Shown: positions 12,396-23,340, counted from the stretch's first letter. The stretch is DNA of 64,000 nt from Conoideocrella luteorostrata (GCA_032433595.1 JASWJB010000062.1:62001-126000), one strand, 5' to 3'. The notes: generated by a model not told the origin, from the sequence alone. A program made the numbers and translations.

Positions 12396-12800
12396 CTTGA
12401 CAGATGTTGAGGAAAACAAGTCACTTTCTCATGAACCGAGAAACCACTGGGGATTGGTCTTTGGGAGGTTGAACAAAACCAGAGAGCAAGTCCAAGTTAT
12501 AAAAGAAAAGCTGTCCGGCCTGGCTTCAACAGCCTCAGCAGGGGCATAGTCGAAAAAGGAACTACCCGAAAAGGGGCGTACACACAAGCGGCTACACCAT
12601 AAACTGTGCCCGGCGATCATTGACAAATTATCTTGCCGGGGCGGCAGAGAACCCGTAGTGCCACGCCGAATACGGGATCCACGTGTGAAAGATGTCGTGA
12701 GTACGGTCACGGAGCATTGTGTTTCCATGATGGCATGGCAGTGGGTTTGTGTAATCTACGGACCGGGTGTATCTAATTATTCAACCAACTCAGGAGGCCA

Positions 12801-12817
12801 TACTCCGTACTCCGTAC
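12801..12817. repeat. Tandem TACTCCG copies of the dispersed word
   Basis: TACTCCGTACTCCGTAC, two direct half-copies in the tyrosinase upstream region. Confidence 0.85.
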
Positions 12818-14312
12818 CGAGCTTCCAGACCACTGCAATTTTGATAATCACACATTGGCGCCATACGGGCCGGGTGGAAAAAGCAAAGTGTTGATGCGGC
12901 CTAGTCCAGGGTCGATGTGGATTCTGAGGCTGACAACTAAATTGAAAAAGGTCGAGCACATATGTATGTATGTACCATCGGGTAAGGTCCACTGTAGGGC
13001 TAGGCAAAAGCCGAGACCAGAAAGCGAAAAGAGGGCTACAGAGTGCGGAGTAGCATGGGATAGAAAATACGGCATCTTCATCGTTCACGATATGGTACGA
13101 CGTATGGCACTACCGTACGGAGTACTCTTCTCGAATATGCGGAGTACATGTGTGCCCACAAGGCTACGTTAGATTACCGATCGACGGGGCTAGATTCCTT
13201 ACTAGTAGTCCGTAGCTGTCCTCCCTTGACTCCGTAGCTGTACTCCGTAGGTAAGTAACTAGTTAGTTAGTTTCTCTATGGCCCGAAAGAGCCCGTATGG
13301 CCGGAAGAGGTGTTTGTGGCTTGTTGGTTTGTTTGGCGGCGTAGCGATATCCATGGCTTACTGATCGGCCGATGAGTCAAGTGGAAATTGAGAGAGCGGT
13401 GTGGCGTGTAAACACGACATAGCCCCCTTAATCTATGTGTACGGAGAAGTTGGCAAGGTGTCGACAAATTAATCGAGCCATCTAGGTAGAGGAGGAGTGC
13501 GTCGGGAAGGCCCCGATGTCTTGATTAACTTGTCAGGCGCGTGGTTGGTTGCTTGCCATTTTAGAACTTGCTATAAATTAAGAGTCGGAAATGGGCGGGA
13601 GGGGGCGAGGAAGGGGACTCCCTCACTGCCACGGTGTAAGTACAATCAATCCGATACAATGCTTCTTAATGCTTAAAGTCAAAATTGTACGCGCCGCGGC
13701 CTGTACCGAGCGCCAAGGGACCCAGAAGAGAACCGTAATAAAGTTGGTGGTGTGGACTCGTGGACTCGTGGATTTAGTAGGCTTTTTCCAGGAACATTCA
13801 TAATATCCACAAAGAGCAGTCCCCGCTTAGCGCAATTACATACTAGTATGCCCGACTCGCCGCTGACTTGTTTATAAGGACGGATGTACGGAGTCCTGAT
13901 AGGATACCTGAGTAGTTAGCGCGAGTCATCTTTTGAGCAATCTCGGCCTACTCCGTATAATGAACTGACTTTTGGCTAGGTTAAAAGCCCAGAAAGGCGG
14001 ATGAAATAGTCAGGTACTATTACGGAGCAGCAGGGAGAAGAATTACAAAATTCAGCTGAAACAATAGGGTGAGAATACTCCTACCGGCCGTGCCAGTATG
14101 GCGTGGAGAATTGGTAAATACCAAAATAATCTATGCTCCATACGAAAGTAGTAATCTGGGCCCTTACGGGAGCATTCACATAGAGCGTCAAGTGTTGCAT
14201 TCAAGGTAGTAATCCCAATGGGTGGCACGAGCGCCTGAGATCTGTCCTGAAACATGCCGCTGAATCCTAGTAACGTCGTGGCTGAGTTGAGTTCACTAGA
14301 TAAGTCGGTTGT

Positions 14313-14338
14313 AGTACGGAGTACTGAGTACTGAGTAC
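14313..14338. repeat. Extended CGGAGTAC copy with GAGTACT tandem
   Basis: An AGTACGGAGTAC copy is followed by two direct CTGAGTA units. It suggests the word grows by local duplication. Confidence 0.8.
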
Positions 14339-14921
14339 CGAGGAAAGTTTTGCTATTGAAAGTGTCCTTCTCCATCTGCAATTCAACATGTGGGGAAGTC
14401 AACTAACTTCTGGCCATCCTCTTGGCTTCACAGTATCCTGATGCTTTTTTTTAGGTGGTTTGGGGGGGGGGGCAACCTACATGACCTGCATACGACTTCC
14501 ATCGGCGAATCAACGTCTTCTGCTTGAGAAGAAGGAGCCATCTCGAGCTGCACGGCATACGTTGTGCGAGTATAGCCCCGTCGTGTGTGAGGCAAGCTGA
14601 ACTGCAGCATCGCTGCATCAAGCGCGATTGGGGTGATTGGGTGCTCACCGACAAATTTGTCCCGTCAGCCGCATCAAGCGTCAAATCTTGAACATTGAGT
14701 TGCTTCGCTTATAAATTTCTCGCCAAGGTTGATATTGCCACCAGAAAAAGGTCGGAACTCCAAGGGAAGCCGATCAGGTATCGGAATATTGTCTGAGAGA
14801 AGATGTGATAATTGACAAATGGGGAAGAACAAAGCCAGTGGTGCAAGCAGTAAGAGGCCAGTGGCCGCGCCTACTCACTTCGCGTCGCCGAAACGAGGGC
14901 ATCAAGAAGAATTAGTTGGCA

Positions 14922-14937
14922 TACGGAGTACTCCGTA
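14922..14937. repeat. Perfect palindrome TACGGAGTACTCCGTA
   Basis: A 16-nt perfect palindrome of the dispersed family, with an inverted CGG-N6-CCG core. Confidence 0.9.
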
Positions 14938-15298
14938 CAGGATAAGGGTTCTCTTCAGAGATGAAAGGGAATGTACGAAGTACGGAGTCTTTTCCTGCAA
15001 AATACAGCGCCAAAATACGTGGTTAAATTACTAGTTAGTACTGGGCTATGTCAACCTGGAACCTCAACTTCATCAAATCAGAAAGCCTGACTGGCATCCG
15101 ACTCAACATAGTATTAGCTAACTACGGAGTACTCGGTGCTCCGTGCTAATTCCCTGAAGCACTGACGGAATTCACGACAGCCTTCCCCGGTTCAAGGGCG
15201 TCGGTAACCTCGGCATATATGGCGTAAGACAGAGAGACGGCACGATGCCCGTAAACGTGCCCGAGTGCTCAATATGCAAACAGGGATTACTTGACTAT

Positions 15299-15320
15299 GG
15301 AGTACTCCGTACTCCGTACT
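15299..15320. repeat. Compound copy of the dispersed palindrome
   Basis: GGAGTACTCCG followed directly by a second TACTCCGTACT unit, downstream of MCM10. Confidence 0.85.
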
Positions 15321-15915
15321 ATCACGACAATTCAAATTGCAGTTGCTCTGCTCTTGGGCATGAGACTCCCCGCTGCGTACATCTTTGCCGCTCAGCTCGG
15401 GCTTGGCATGACACGGCGACCTGGTGGTGGGAATGGCCATGACTACTCCGCACTCCGTTCTCACTTTCGTATTGTTTGTTGGTTCAATCCCTGGCTTCGG
15501 CATATGTTGTAGGTGCGTCTGCGTCTCATTTCTTCAAAACCTTGCAAAGTCGTCTCGTATATGCACGCCGGTATGATTTTGAGCTAACTACGTTCGGAGC
15601 TTAATAACTCTTGCTCACGCGAGGCAACACATGTCAATCTTTGCCGAGTTCTCTCTCTAGCTCAGAAATTTAGAATGGATAGGGCCAATATCTCAAAGGC
15701 AATTCATGCGTTTTTCTCTGATTGACAAACACAGTCGAGACACGACCGAGCCTTTCGCTGCTGTCATAAAAATCGTTGTTCTTGACTGTTGTTGTCATGC
15801 TCTTCCAGCGATACAATACACTAACATACCAGTTATGCCAATGAACCTAATGCTTGTCCCTAAACGCTCAAACCCTTACGCCGTTTTGTTATTCGCACAA
15901 ACAATGCATCTGATG

Positions 15916-18321
15916 TTATATAATGACCAACTCCTCGTCATCGTCATCTTCACCCAAAGATATCTGCCTCTCAGAGAAATCTATACCCAAGCTCTCCCTA
16001 CCTGCTTCTCGAATACCTTTCTCCGTGACAAACCGCGTCTTTTTCCGGACTGGAGGAGGATCGCCCTTGTGCAGCTTCTCGCCCTCCTTCATTTTAGATA
16101 ATTTGTCCTTGAGATTCGATCCCCAGCCGTAGGCTGCCAGTGAGGAGGAGGAGGACTTGGTGCTACCAACTGTAGAACTAGCCTGGGAGCTATCAGGCCG
16201 TCGTTTTCGCTTGACGGGGCTGAGGTGGATGGTGCGGTCTTTGCTGTTGAGACCCAGAGACATGAGCTCGTTCGCAGTAGACCCAGCTTGGGGTACTTCA
16301 GACTTTCCATCTGCTTGGCCGGAGACCGCAGTACTTTGGTTGCTGCTAGCTTTTATACCGGCTCGCTCCATGTACTCTCGTCCTGCTGCGTTACCTACTT
16401 TACCGAGCTTCTTCATCATCTCGCGTTCCCTCTCTCTTGCCTCCAGACCCCGTTTGATAAACTCTGCCCTCTCCTTCTTATCAGCTGCCGTGCGGTCTTT
16501 GCCGTCTATGAGGTCCGCTGCACTGTGGGATCGAGCGGCGAACCATTGCGTCCGTGTTTCCCAGTCATAGTTGCTGCTGCCCTTCTTCTTCTCGTCTTTG
16601 TTGCCACTGGGGCCGGATTTCCCTCGCCGTTCCCAGCCACCGAATCCGTTCGAGTTTACTTCTTGCCGACTTGACCGCTGCTTGCGGACTGCTTCATTTG
16701 AATGGAATTCGCAGAAATGTGTCTTTTTCTTATTCACCCACGCTCCGCAGGCTTCTCCGTCTTTCTTCACGGATTGGCAAAACCCCAAATCACGAGCAGA
16801 GCCAATCTCCAAGATTGTGTCCTCGTCAGAGTTGATAACCAAGCTAAACCGACCAGTGTCTTGCCTGCCTGGTGGTGGAGGCATGATACTGGGGTTGAGA
16901 ATCGCCACGACGGTTCCCTCTGTTAGTTTCCAGAATCGGGTAAACCCAGAGTTGAAGAGAAAGAGATCCAGCTCAAATTCAAGGTCTGTCAATGTCATAA
17001 CGGAGTATTTACCGCGATCTTCCTGTTTTTGATTTGCCGTTGGCTTATGCGCTCGAGGTTCGGACTTGCGTGCCACAACAGCAAACACAACCACATCCTG
17101 CTCCACATCAGGTAGGGCGAAATCCGGAGCCTTCACTTCTCTCAGTAGATCTTTGACATTGATTACCCGTTTCCCGGACACATGTCGAGTTAAAACAGTG
17201 TGTGGAAGGATCCGTTTAGACAGATGCATGCAAGAATACGCCTCGAAAGATGCCTCCCCGCATTTGCCATCCGTTGATGATGCGTCCTCCGTAGCAGTCT
17301 TCTCCAAGGTCGAAGATGATAGACTAGGACTTTGTGTATCCAGACGTGAATGAAGATTTGGTGCGGTATTACTTCGTGGCAATCCTGAAGATGAGGGTGT
17401 TGCCGTTGATAAGATCTCCTCACGAGTAAATGTTCTTGGCTGTAGCGGCTCGTCTGGAATGTCAATTGCTTTCGTTTTGTAATGCTCCATCTCGTCCTGT
17501 CCGATACTAAATGCATTCGTACGTAGTCTCTGTATTTTTTCCTTTTTTAATGCTTTCTCAGCTTCCTCTGTTCGTGCCGACGCTAGTCTCTCATTGAAAC
17601 TTAACGGTCGCGAGGATTCTACTGAATGTAACGATTTAGATTGATTCAAGTATCCCCCATTCTGTGATGAAGCACCAAACTTGCTTCCCTTTTGATTAGG
17701 TGCACGTTTCAATGAGATGTCTTTCGCCTTTAATCCTTTGTCGATTCCCAAATAGACCCTACTAGGAGACGTTTGCTGCTGAAGAAATTGAAGTTTCCGA
17801 ACGGGAGACGCGGGCACTGCTATCTGATTCTGGGAAGCTGGCCGTGCATTTTCATCTGCACCGGGCGTTCGCGCTCGAGCTGCACGACGGCTAGGACTTG
17901 GCATGACCGGATCGGAGCGAGGTTCTGTCTCGTTGCCACGCTGTGCTGTCGCTTGCTCTCTGGCCTTGGCATTTTGAAGCTTTTTCAATTTCAACCTAGC
18001 TTGAATCTCCTGCAACTTAAGCTGCAGCGTCTCTTCATCTTCGTCATCATCGCCGTCCTCTGGCAAGTGGATACCCAAGCCAGCGCTTGGCGACGAGGTT
18101 ATAGCTGCCAAAGCTCGAGAGCTTCTCATGGGCGACGGAGACGGTGATGTACGATTCGCCATCTCGCGATATCGCTGGCGGCCGCCAGGTGTGCTGAGGA
18201 GCGCTTCATGCGGAGATCGAGGTGGCCATTGCGGCTCGGAATCTGCAAATCGTATAAAGTGTCAGGGATATGATCATGTTTGGCCCTGGGCGGCAGAAGT
18301 TACCATACCTGGAGCCATCAT
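15916..18321 (-). CDS. MCM10: DNA replication initiation factor MCM10
   Basis: Two exons: 18309-18321 (only 13 nt, encoding MMAP plus one base) and 15916-18242, split by a 66-nt intron (GTATGG...TTTGCAG, CTGAC branch). The total is 779 residues. Adding the tiny exon restores the N-terminal WPPRSPHEALLSTPGG stretch that I recall in filamentous-fungal MCM10. A coiled-coil-like segment lies near residues 75-100 (LQEIQARLKLKKLQNAK). The OB-fold region (about 360-485, including KYSVMTLTDLEFELDLFLF) is followed by the MCM10/primase-type zinc finger, with cysteines and histidine in CQSVKKDGEACGAW and THFCEFH. The tail is basic with several SP sites. MCM10 binds DNA, CMG helicase and polymerase alpha at forks. 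It is divergently paired with RNase H2B. Confidence 0.95.
18309..18321 (-). other. MCM10: 13-nt first coding exon of MCM10
   Basis: ATG ATG GCT CCA G is followed by GTATGG. Joining to 18242 gives GAT and continues in frame as DSEPQWPPRSP. An automatic gene finder that starts at the long open frame (ATG at 18162) would lose about 31 residues. Confidence 0.75.
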
Positions 18322-18729
18322 GTGGTTTCAAACAAGATGTCTTCTGGCAGCTAAGATTAAGCCAAATACCAATCACTATGGAGCAAATGACAAGAAAAAG
18401 TCAAGACGGCAGTGGCGCATAACCAGGTGTCCGGCTATGGCCGTTGAGCAGTCCAAGCCATGCAGCTGGAGCGTGACTCCAGATTTCCTTGGCCACGGTG
18501 GGATTGTTTAATGAACGGAACAAACAAGTATGACGATATGCGGCGATGCCCTAGAAGCAAATTAAACGAAAGCAAATGGATTTCCAGCCGGCAGAAATGA
18601 TGAATCGAAAGCTGAGCGTAGCTACGGAGTACAGAGTATATGCGACTGGGTTTGTTAGCGCATTAGTCTGACGGAGTGGTCGGCAAGTCGGGTCGCAGGA
18701 TCGGTCCTCCTAGCTTGATGACGCGCTTT

Positions 18730-18735
18730 ACGCGT
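18730..18735. promoter_or_regulatory. MCB-like box ACGCGT (first copy)
   Basis: The sequence is exact. It lies 226 bp from the RNase H2B start and about 410 bp from the MCM10 start. Confidence 0.5.
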
Positions 18736-18758
18736 TTCGGACCCCTGCAGCCACTCCA

Positions 18759-18764
18759 ACGCGT
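18759..18764. promoter_or_regulatory. MCB-like box ACGCGT (second copy)
   Basis: The sequence is exact, within AACGCGTT, 197 bp from the RNase H2B start. Confidence 0.5.
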
Positions 18765-18960
18765 TGATTGCCAGGTTCCCGACTTCTTGGTTAGGTTCGC
18801 TATCCAACTCCATATAATAATCAACTCGAAACTCGCATCATGCCAACAATTTAGTAATTTCTTGTGTTCATCTTGGGAGCTTTTTGGTTAGTTTGGTTTG
18901 TTGGAATAATCAATTGTATTCATACATCAATTTCACTCAGGTCTCATATTTGCAGCCACG

Positions 18961-20283
18961 ATGCCTCGAACGAGGTCTACCAAACCTGCACGGAAAGAGG
19001 AGTCAACAAACACTCCAGTTTCCGGCTCAGTATCGAGATATTCCCTGGAGTCCAGACAAGGCGCATCGCCTCGCGTCTTCATTTTACCAAAGGCAGCGAT
19101 GCCAGACGCGCGCATCGTCACACTGTCACATCCTCGCAGTGGCCAACCATCACGCTACCTCGTTTGCCCCAAGACCGGTATACACGAATTCACAATGATT
19201 TCAGCGCCAAAATTCGCCCCAAGAAGCTGGCTGATTGAATCCAAAGTCGATTTCAGTGAGACTACCACAGAAGACAAGGAATCGGACATCCAGGTGGAAA
19301 CTATCTCAAATTCCGATATGTTCGTCGCAACCATGATAGATCCGCTGTTCTTAATACTACCGTCATTAGTAGATGCCAAGGTTGAAAAGGGCTCAGACGA
19401 GAAGAAGCGATTATTCTTGACCAGCGATGACCACTTTGACAAGCTCCCTGATGAGAGCTCTCATTTATCAGAGATGCTGAGATGGGATGCAACAAGAAGT
19501 TTGATAGAATCGAGAATGGAGGCGATTTGCGACACTGTCGACGCCGGGGATGAGAAGATGTTTCGTTTGAGTGAGCAGAAGCTGCTTGACACGATCATGG
19601 AGAAGGCGAAGAGAATGAGCGACGGCGGTCTGCCTCCTACATTGGAAGAGCAGTTTGTCAAGAAAGCGCTAGAGGCACCAATCCTGCTCTCGAGAAGCGT
19701 TACCATGCGCTCTCAGTGTCAAGCAGCCGCCGAAACCGCTTCCGACTCGGGGGTATCTACACCCATTGATTCTAGCAATTCACAATCCACAACTGTAACG
19801 AATGATACCAACTCATCATTTGCATCCCACAATTCGACCGCAGCAACGTCTTTTGTCGAGGCAACGCAAGGTGAAGAGGTCGCCCTGACCGCCATGGAAG
19901 CGTCCCCGGAAGTCACTGGTCTACAAAGACTCCGTATTGCATTTGAATTTATCTGCTCTCGATATGTTGCTCCTGCTACGGCCGATCAGCTGCGGAGGCT
20001 TCTTTCACAGGCAGAGATGAGCTCTATCGACTTCTCACCGCTGGATGAGTTTACTGCCAAGTTAGCCAAGGTACGAGCGGAAGCAGTGGCCGCAAGCTCG
20101 TTAGCAGACTATTCAGGCAAGAGGCACCATGATGAGGAGCAAGACGAGATCCGGCAGGAAAAGAAGCGAAAGCTCGAGGAAGAGAAAAAACGCAAGGCTA
20201 CCGAGAGTCGCGGTGTCAGGGACTTAAAGAAAGTAAACACGAGTGGGATGATGAAGCTCAGTCACTTCTTTAAGGCCAAATAA
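18961..20283 (+). CDS. RNH202: Ribonuclease H2 subunit B
   Basis: A single exon of 440 residues. The N-terminal third has the triple-barrel signature of the RNase H2B (Ydr279) family: HPRSGQPSRYLVCPKTGIHEF, then DMFVATMIDPLFLILPSL. A helical region follows (MLRWDATRSLIESRMEAICD through LRRLLSQAEMSSIDFSPL). The C-terminus is basic and ends with MMKLSHFFKAK, a PCNA-interacting-peptide pattern (x-x-x-L-x-x-F-F). The protein is a non-catalytic subunit of the trimer that removes ribonucleotides and RNA-DNA hybrids from genomic DNA; the PIP box tethers the enzyme to PCNA in other eukaryotes. The serine/threonine-rich insert at about 255-310 looks disordered. It is divergent from MCM10, with which it shares two ACGCGT boxes. 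Confidence 0.92.
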   Translation: MPRTRSTKPARKEESTNTPVSGSVSRYSLESRQGASPRVFILPKAAMPDARIVTLSHPRSGQPSRYLVCPKTGIHEFTMISAPKFAPRSWLIESKVDFSETTTEDKESDIQVETISNSDMFVATMIDPLFLILPSLVDAKVEKGSDEKKRLFLTSDDHFDKLPDESSHLSEMLRWDATRSLIESRMEAICDTVDAGDEKMFRLSEQKLLDTIMEKAKRMSDGGLPPTLEEQFVKKALEAPILLSRSVTMRSQCQAAAETASDSGVSTPIDSSNSQSTTVTNDTNSSFASHNSTAATSFVEATQGEEVALTAMEASPEVTGLQRLRIAFEFICSRYVAPATADQLRRLLSQAEMSSIDFSPLDEFTAKLAKVRAEAVAASSLADYSGKRHHDEEQDEIRQEKKRKLEEEKKRKATESRGVRDLKKVNTSGMMKLSHFFKAK

Positions 20284-20823
20284 GTAGACATTACAATGTC
20301 CAAATCTGGATAATTATCTAAGATGGAATTAACTGTAAACACGGTGCTTTGGATACCTGCTGGGCATGCTAGCCTACCAGCTGCGGTTGCATGCCCCATA
20401 GCAGACTAAATTCGGGCAAGCAGCCCCCGCCCCAGGATGTGCAGCACATTCTCGGTTCATTCGCGCACCGAGCAATCCTCACCGAGCTACGGAGTAGTTA
20501 CCCCACGTACGTCTTTGCGTCGCCGCGTATTCCACTATGGCTAACCCGGATACTCTGTGCACTTCATCAACATCCAATAATCAGAGACCTATATTCATTT
20601 GCCTCTAACTCAAGATATCCTCTTATATATGCGTCTTACCTCCCAATCTTGTTACTTGCAGCCGTCTCACAAAACTTCCACGCCCCGCCACACCCACCTT
20701 GCCTCTAAAATCCTCATTGCATCCATCCTCATCCTCACACTGGCTCTCCTCACCCCACGAGCAGCCCTCACGACTGTCCTCCCCCGTCTCCGCCAGCTCG
20801 TCCACCACTTCCACACCTCCAAC
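20284..20823. other. Intergenic region and 5' leader of the HAL2 gene
   Basis: A copy of the dispersed word (TACGGAGTAG, 20488-20497) lies here. An in-frame ATG at 20629 could extend the following protein by 65 residues. Confidence 0.5.
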
Positions 20824-21900
20824 ATGGTCACTTTTCCTTCCCACAGCCGCGAGCTCGAGGTCGCTCAGCTCGCCGTGCAGCGAGCTACCATCCTCACCAA
20901 AAGGGTCTTCCACGAAAAGGCCAAGGGAACTGTCGACAAGAACGACAAATCTCCTGTTACGATTGGCGATTTCGGAGCTCAGGCCTTGATCATAGCTGCA
21001 CTGAAGCATAATTTCCCGGAAGACGCTATCGTCGCGGAGGAGGAGGCCGCACAGCTGCACCAAGATGCTGGCCTGCGTGAAACAATTTGGAATCTGGTCA
21101 AGGATGTGAAGCTTGAAGATGAGTCCGCTGAAGCGACCCTCGGTGGGCCTATCAAGAATATTGGCTCCATGTTGGAGCTTATTGACCTGGGGGGTAGTGC
21201 TGGTGGTGCGAATGGTCGAATCTGGACGATTGACCCCATTGACGGAACAAAAGGATTTCTTCGCGGCGGTCAGTACGCAGTTTGTCTAGGCCTCATGATT
21301 GACGGGGAGGTGCGCGTTGGTGTTTTGGGATGTCCCAATTTGCCTGTTGACGACTCTGCTCGTCTCACGGCTGATATTGGAACCAACCAAACCGATGAGG
21401 GCAGGGGCGTGCTCTTCTCCGCGGTTGAGCAAAAAGGCGCGAATAGCCGCCCCCTTACAACCGGCGGTTTGTCGCCCGACAGCAAACACATTGGCATGCG
21501 GCCCATCAGTGATCTCGCGAAGGCAACATTTTGCGAGTCCGTCGAGGCTGGACACTCCGCTCATGACGACCAGGCCATAATTTCCCAGAAGCTGGGTATC
21601 TCAGAGCCCAGCGTCCGCATGGACAGTCAGGCGAAGTACGGATCCATTGCCCGCGGAGCCGGCGACATTTACCTACGTCTCCCAGTGAAGGCTATCTACC
21701 AGGAGAAAATATGGGATCATGCGGCGGGAGATTTGATTGTGCGGGAGTCGGGGGGGCAGGTTACGGATATTTATGGCAAGAGATTAGATTTTAGTGTTGG
21801 AAGGACATTGGCGAATAATAAGGGTGTGGTGGCCGCCCCGTTGGGTGTCCACGAGACGGTGTTGAAGGTTGTGCAGGAGGTGTTAAAGATTGGTCCATAG
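20824..21900 (+). CDS. HAL2: 3'(2'),5'-bisphosphate nucleotidase
   Basis: From the ATG at 20824 the product is 358 residues, the normal length for yeast Hal2/Met22 (357). It shows inositol-monophosphatase-superfamily metal sites: GDFGAQA near residue 45, EEEAA near 72, the DPIDGTKGF motif near 139 and WDHAAGD near 297. The enzyme hydrolyses 3'-phosphoadenosine 5'-phosphate (PAP) to AMP and PAPS to APS. This protects sulfate assimilation and exoribonucleases from PAP, and in yeast it is the target of lithium and sodium toxicity. The open frame continues upstream with another ATG at 20629, giving a 65-residue extension with a hydrophobic segment (LIASILILTLALL). I prefer the inner start because it matches the family N-terminus (SRELEVAQLAVQRA). 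Confidence 0.93.
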   Translation: MVTFPSHSRELEVAQLAVQRATILTKRVFHEKAKGTVDKNDKSPVTIGDFGAQALIIAALKHNFPEDAIVAEEEAAQLHQDAGLRETIWNLVKDVKLEDESAEATLGGPIKNIGSMLELIDLGGSAGGANGRIWTIDPIDGTKGFLRGGQYAVCLGLMIDGEVRVGVLGCPNLPVDDSARLTADIGTNQTDEGRGVLFSAVEQKGANSRPLTTGGLSPDSKHIGMRPISDLAKATFCESVEAGHSAHDDQAIISQKLGISEPSVRMDSQAKYGSIARGAGDIYLRLPVKAIYQEKIWDHAAGDLIVRESGGQVTDIYGKRLDFSVGRTLANNKGVVAAPLGVHETVLKVVQEVLKIGP

Positions 21901-22035
21901 AGCCAGATATAGCACGAAAAAAACATGGTACTGAGAGGGACAAGCACTCAAATACCAGGCGCGAAAGTCACATGAGGCTAGGACGAATGCTCAGAACGAA
22001 ACAGCAGAGCGAGACCCAAAAGATGCGGGCTTTGT

Positions 22036-22802
22036 TTATCTTGCAGCCCGTGACCGACTTCGTGTTCTTGTTGTTCCTGTTCCCCGCCCAATTCCAGACG
22101 TACCACGACTCCTTGAAGAGCCCGTTGGTGAAGGATCTGGTAGACGACTGCCTGTTACGCCACTCCTAGTAGCTATTCGGCCCCGAGTCCGCAACCCTCT
22201 CGCTCCTCTCACCCCTCGTACGCCTCTGGTCGAAGAAGGAGCAAGTCTCCTACTAGTCTCATCTGCTTCACGCCGCCGACGCAGTTCCTCTCTTCTCTGT
22301 TCCTCCTCGGCAGCTTTGCGCTCAGCAGCACGCTGCTTTTCCAATGCCTCGGCCTCTTGTTCAGCTAGGTCCTCCGTCAAGCCTTTCCAACCGGGATGTA
22401 AGATCAAGCGTTGGTTGTGTTCGGTTTGCGACAGAATTCGCGTCAACGAGTTTAAGAGGATAGAAGTGCTGGCAACGGTTTTTGCGGCAACCTAGACACA
22501 TTCTTTATTAAGTAATGATAGCTAATAATCAAGCAGAATACAACTTAACGCACCTGCATGTTACCGCCCGCACGACCTAGAGTACCTAGCAGGCCATCAA
22601 TAGATTCATTGATACTTCTGACTCCTTGTAATTCTTTGCGCAACAAATCGTCCCTGCTAATGTATTCTGATTCGGGTGCTGGGCCGGTCGGCGTCTTAGG
22701 AGTCTTGGGGGTTTTTGGTGTTTTCGGGCGGGTGGCAAGCGGAGCATTGTGAGAAGGCGATGCCCAGATATCGGACTCGGTGTATTCGGAGTCGTCTGCC
22801 AT
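22036..22802 (-). CDS. DUO1: DASH complex subunit DUO1
   Basis: Two exons, 22554-22802 and 22036-22491, separated by a 62-nt phase-0 intron (GTGCGT...GTCTAG), give 234 residues. The ATG at 22802 starts MADDSEYTESDIWASP. The family signature spans the junction: LQGVRSINESIDGLLGTL, then AGGNMQ joined to VAAKTVASTSILLNSLTRIL and SQTEHNQRLILHPGW. The N-terminus carries four tandem KTP units, likely phosphorylation sites. A charged coiled coil (AEQEAEALEKQRAAERKAAEEE) and an RG/RS-rich basic tail follow. DUO1 is a subunit of the ring-forming Dam1/DASH complex that couples kinetochores to microtubule plus ends. Its promoter is shared divergently with a CDK-site-rich protein and contains G1/S-type motifs. 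Confidence 0.93.
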
Positions 22803-23262
22803 GATGAAATATAGGGCTGATGTCTGCGCTTGAATTGATGGTCTAGGCAAGTCTGAGAGCAGAAGTAATAGAAGCAGAAATGCGAGGAATGGATATTCTC
22901 TGTACAACACGTGCTTTGGAAGTTGCCGTCCAGTATGGCGATGACGTGGTTCACGTTGGAGACAAGGCTGTGGCGATGGAGGGAGGGGCTTTGTTGCATC
23001 GTTTGAGCTCCGACGTCAAACACCACAAAGATGTCGCCGCTTGTACGGAGTACTCTGAATGTAGGGAGTAACTAGTTAGTGCGGAGTCTTTAGAGTCGAC
23101 TCCCATTGTGCATGGATGGGTAGATGCGGAGGGGCTCGCTAAACCGGCAGTCGAAGGCAGGCCGAGTCTGCCATCAAACCCCACGCAAGGCAAGCGGTCA
23201 AACCCTCTAGGTACGGACGGCTACGGAGTAGAAAACGCTGCATAACAGTAACTTGGAGCCCA

Positions 23263-23288
23263 GTCGCAAAGTCGCAAAGTCGCAAAGT
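23263..23288. repeat. Tandem repeat GTCGCAAA x3
   Basis: Three exact 8-nt copies plus GT, about 55 bp from the E2F/MCB-like motifs. Confidence 0.9.
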
Positions 23289-23340
23289 AAGTGAGCTTGT
23301 GATTGATTACCTGCTTTCCGTCTCTTTGATTGGCTATATA

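Larger units (their letters stand above)
12396..15915. other. Intergenic region of 3.5 kb dense in palindromic words
   Basis: No supportable gene. Copies of the CGGAGTAC-type word lie at 12801-12817, 13113-13125, 14313-14338, 14922-14937 and 15299-15320, with partial ones at about 13035, 13140, 13200-13250, 13886, 14022, 14980 and 15124. TAACTAGTTA-like words occur beside some of them (about 13256 and 15029). Short open frames here run through these repeats and were discarded. Confidence 0.6.
18322..18960. promoter_or_regulatory. Divergent promoter MCM10 / RNase H2B with two MCB boxes
   Basis: This 639-bp region lies between two divergent replication genes. It contains two ACGCGT hexamers (18730-18735 and 18759-18764) only 23 bp apart, and a near-copy GACGCGC at 18719-18725. 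ACGCGT is the MluI cell-cycle box bound by MBF/DSC1 in yeasts; its use in this fungus is inference. One dispersed palindrome copy is at 18623-18632. Confidence 0.55.

Noticed and set aside
14052..14402. 116-codon minus-strand frame
   Set aside because: It runs through the CGGAGTACTGAGTACTGAGTAC repeat and has no recognisable motif.
15470..15500. GGTTCAATCC resembling a tRNA T-arm
   Set aside because: The stem does not pair and no cloverleaf fits.
20623..21063. 146-codon minus-strand frame opposite HAL2
   Set aside because: Antisense shadow of a well-supported gene.
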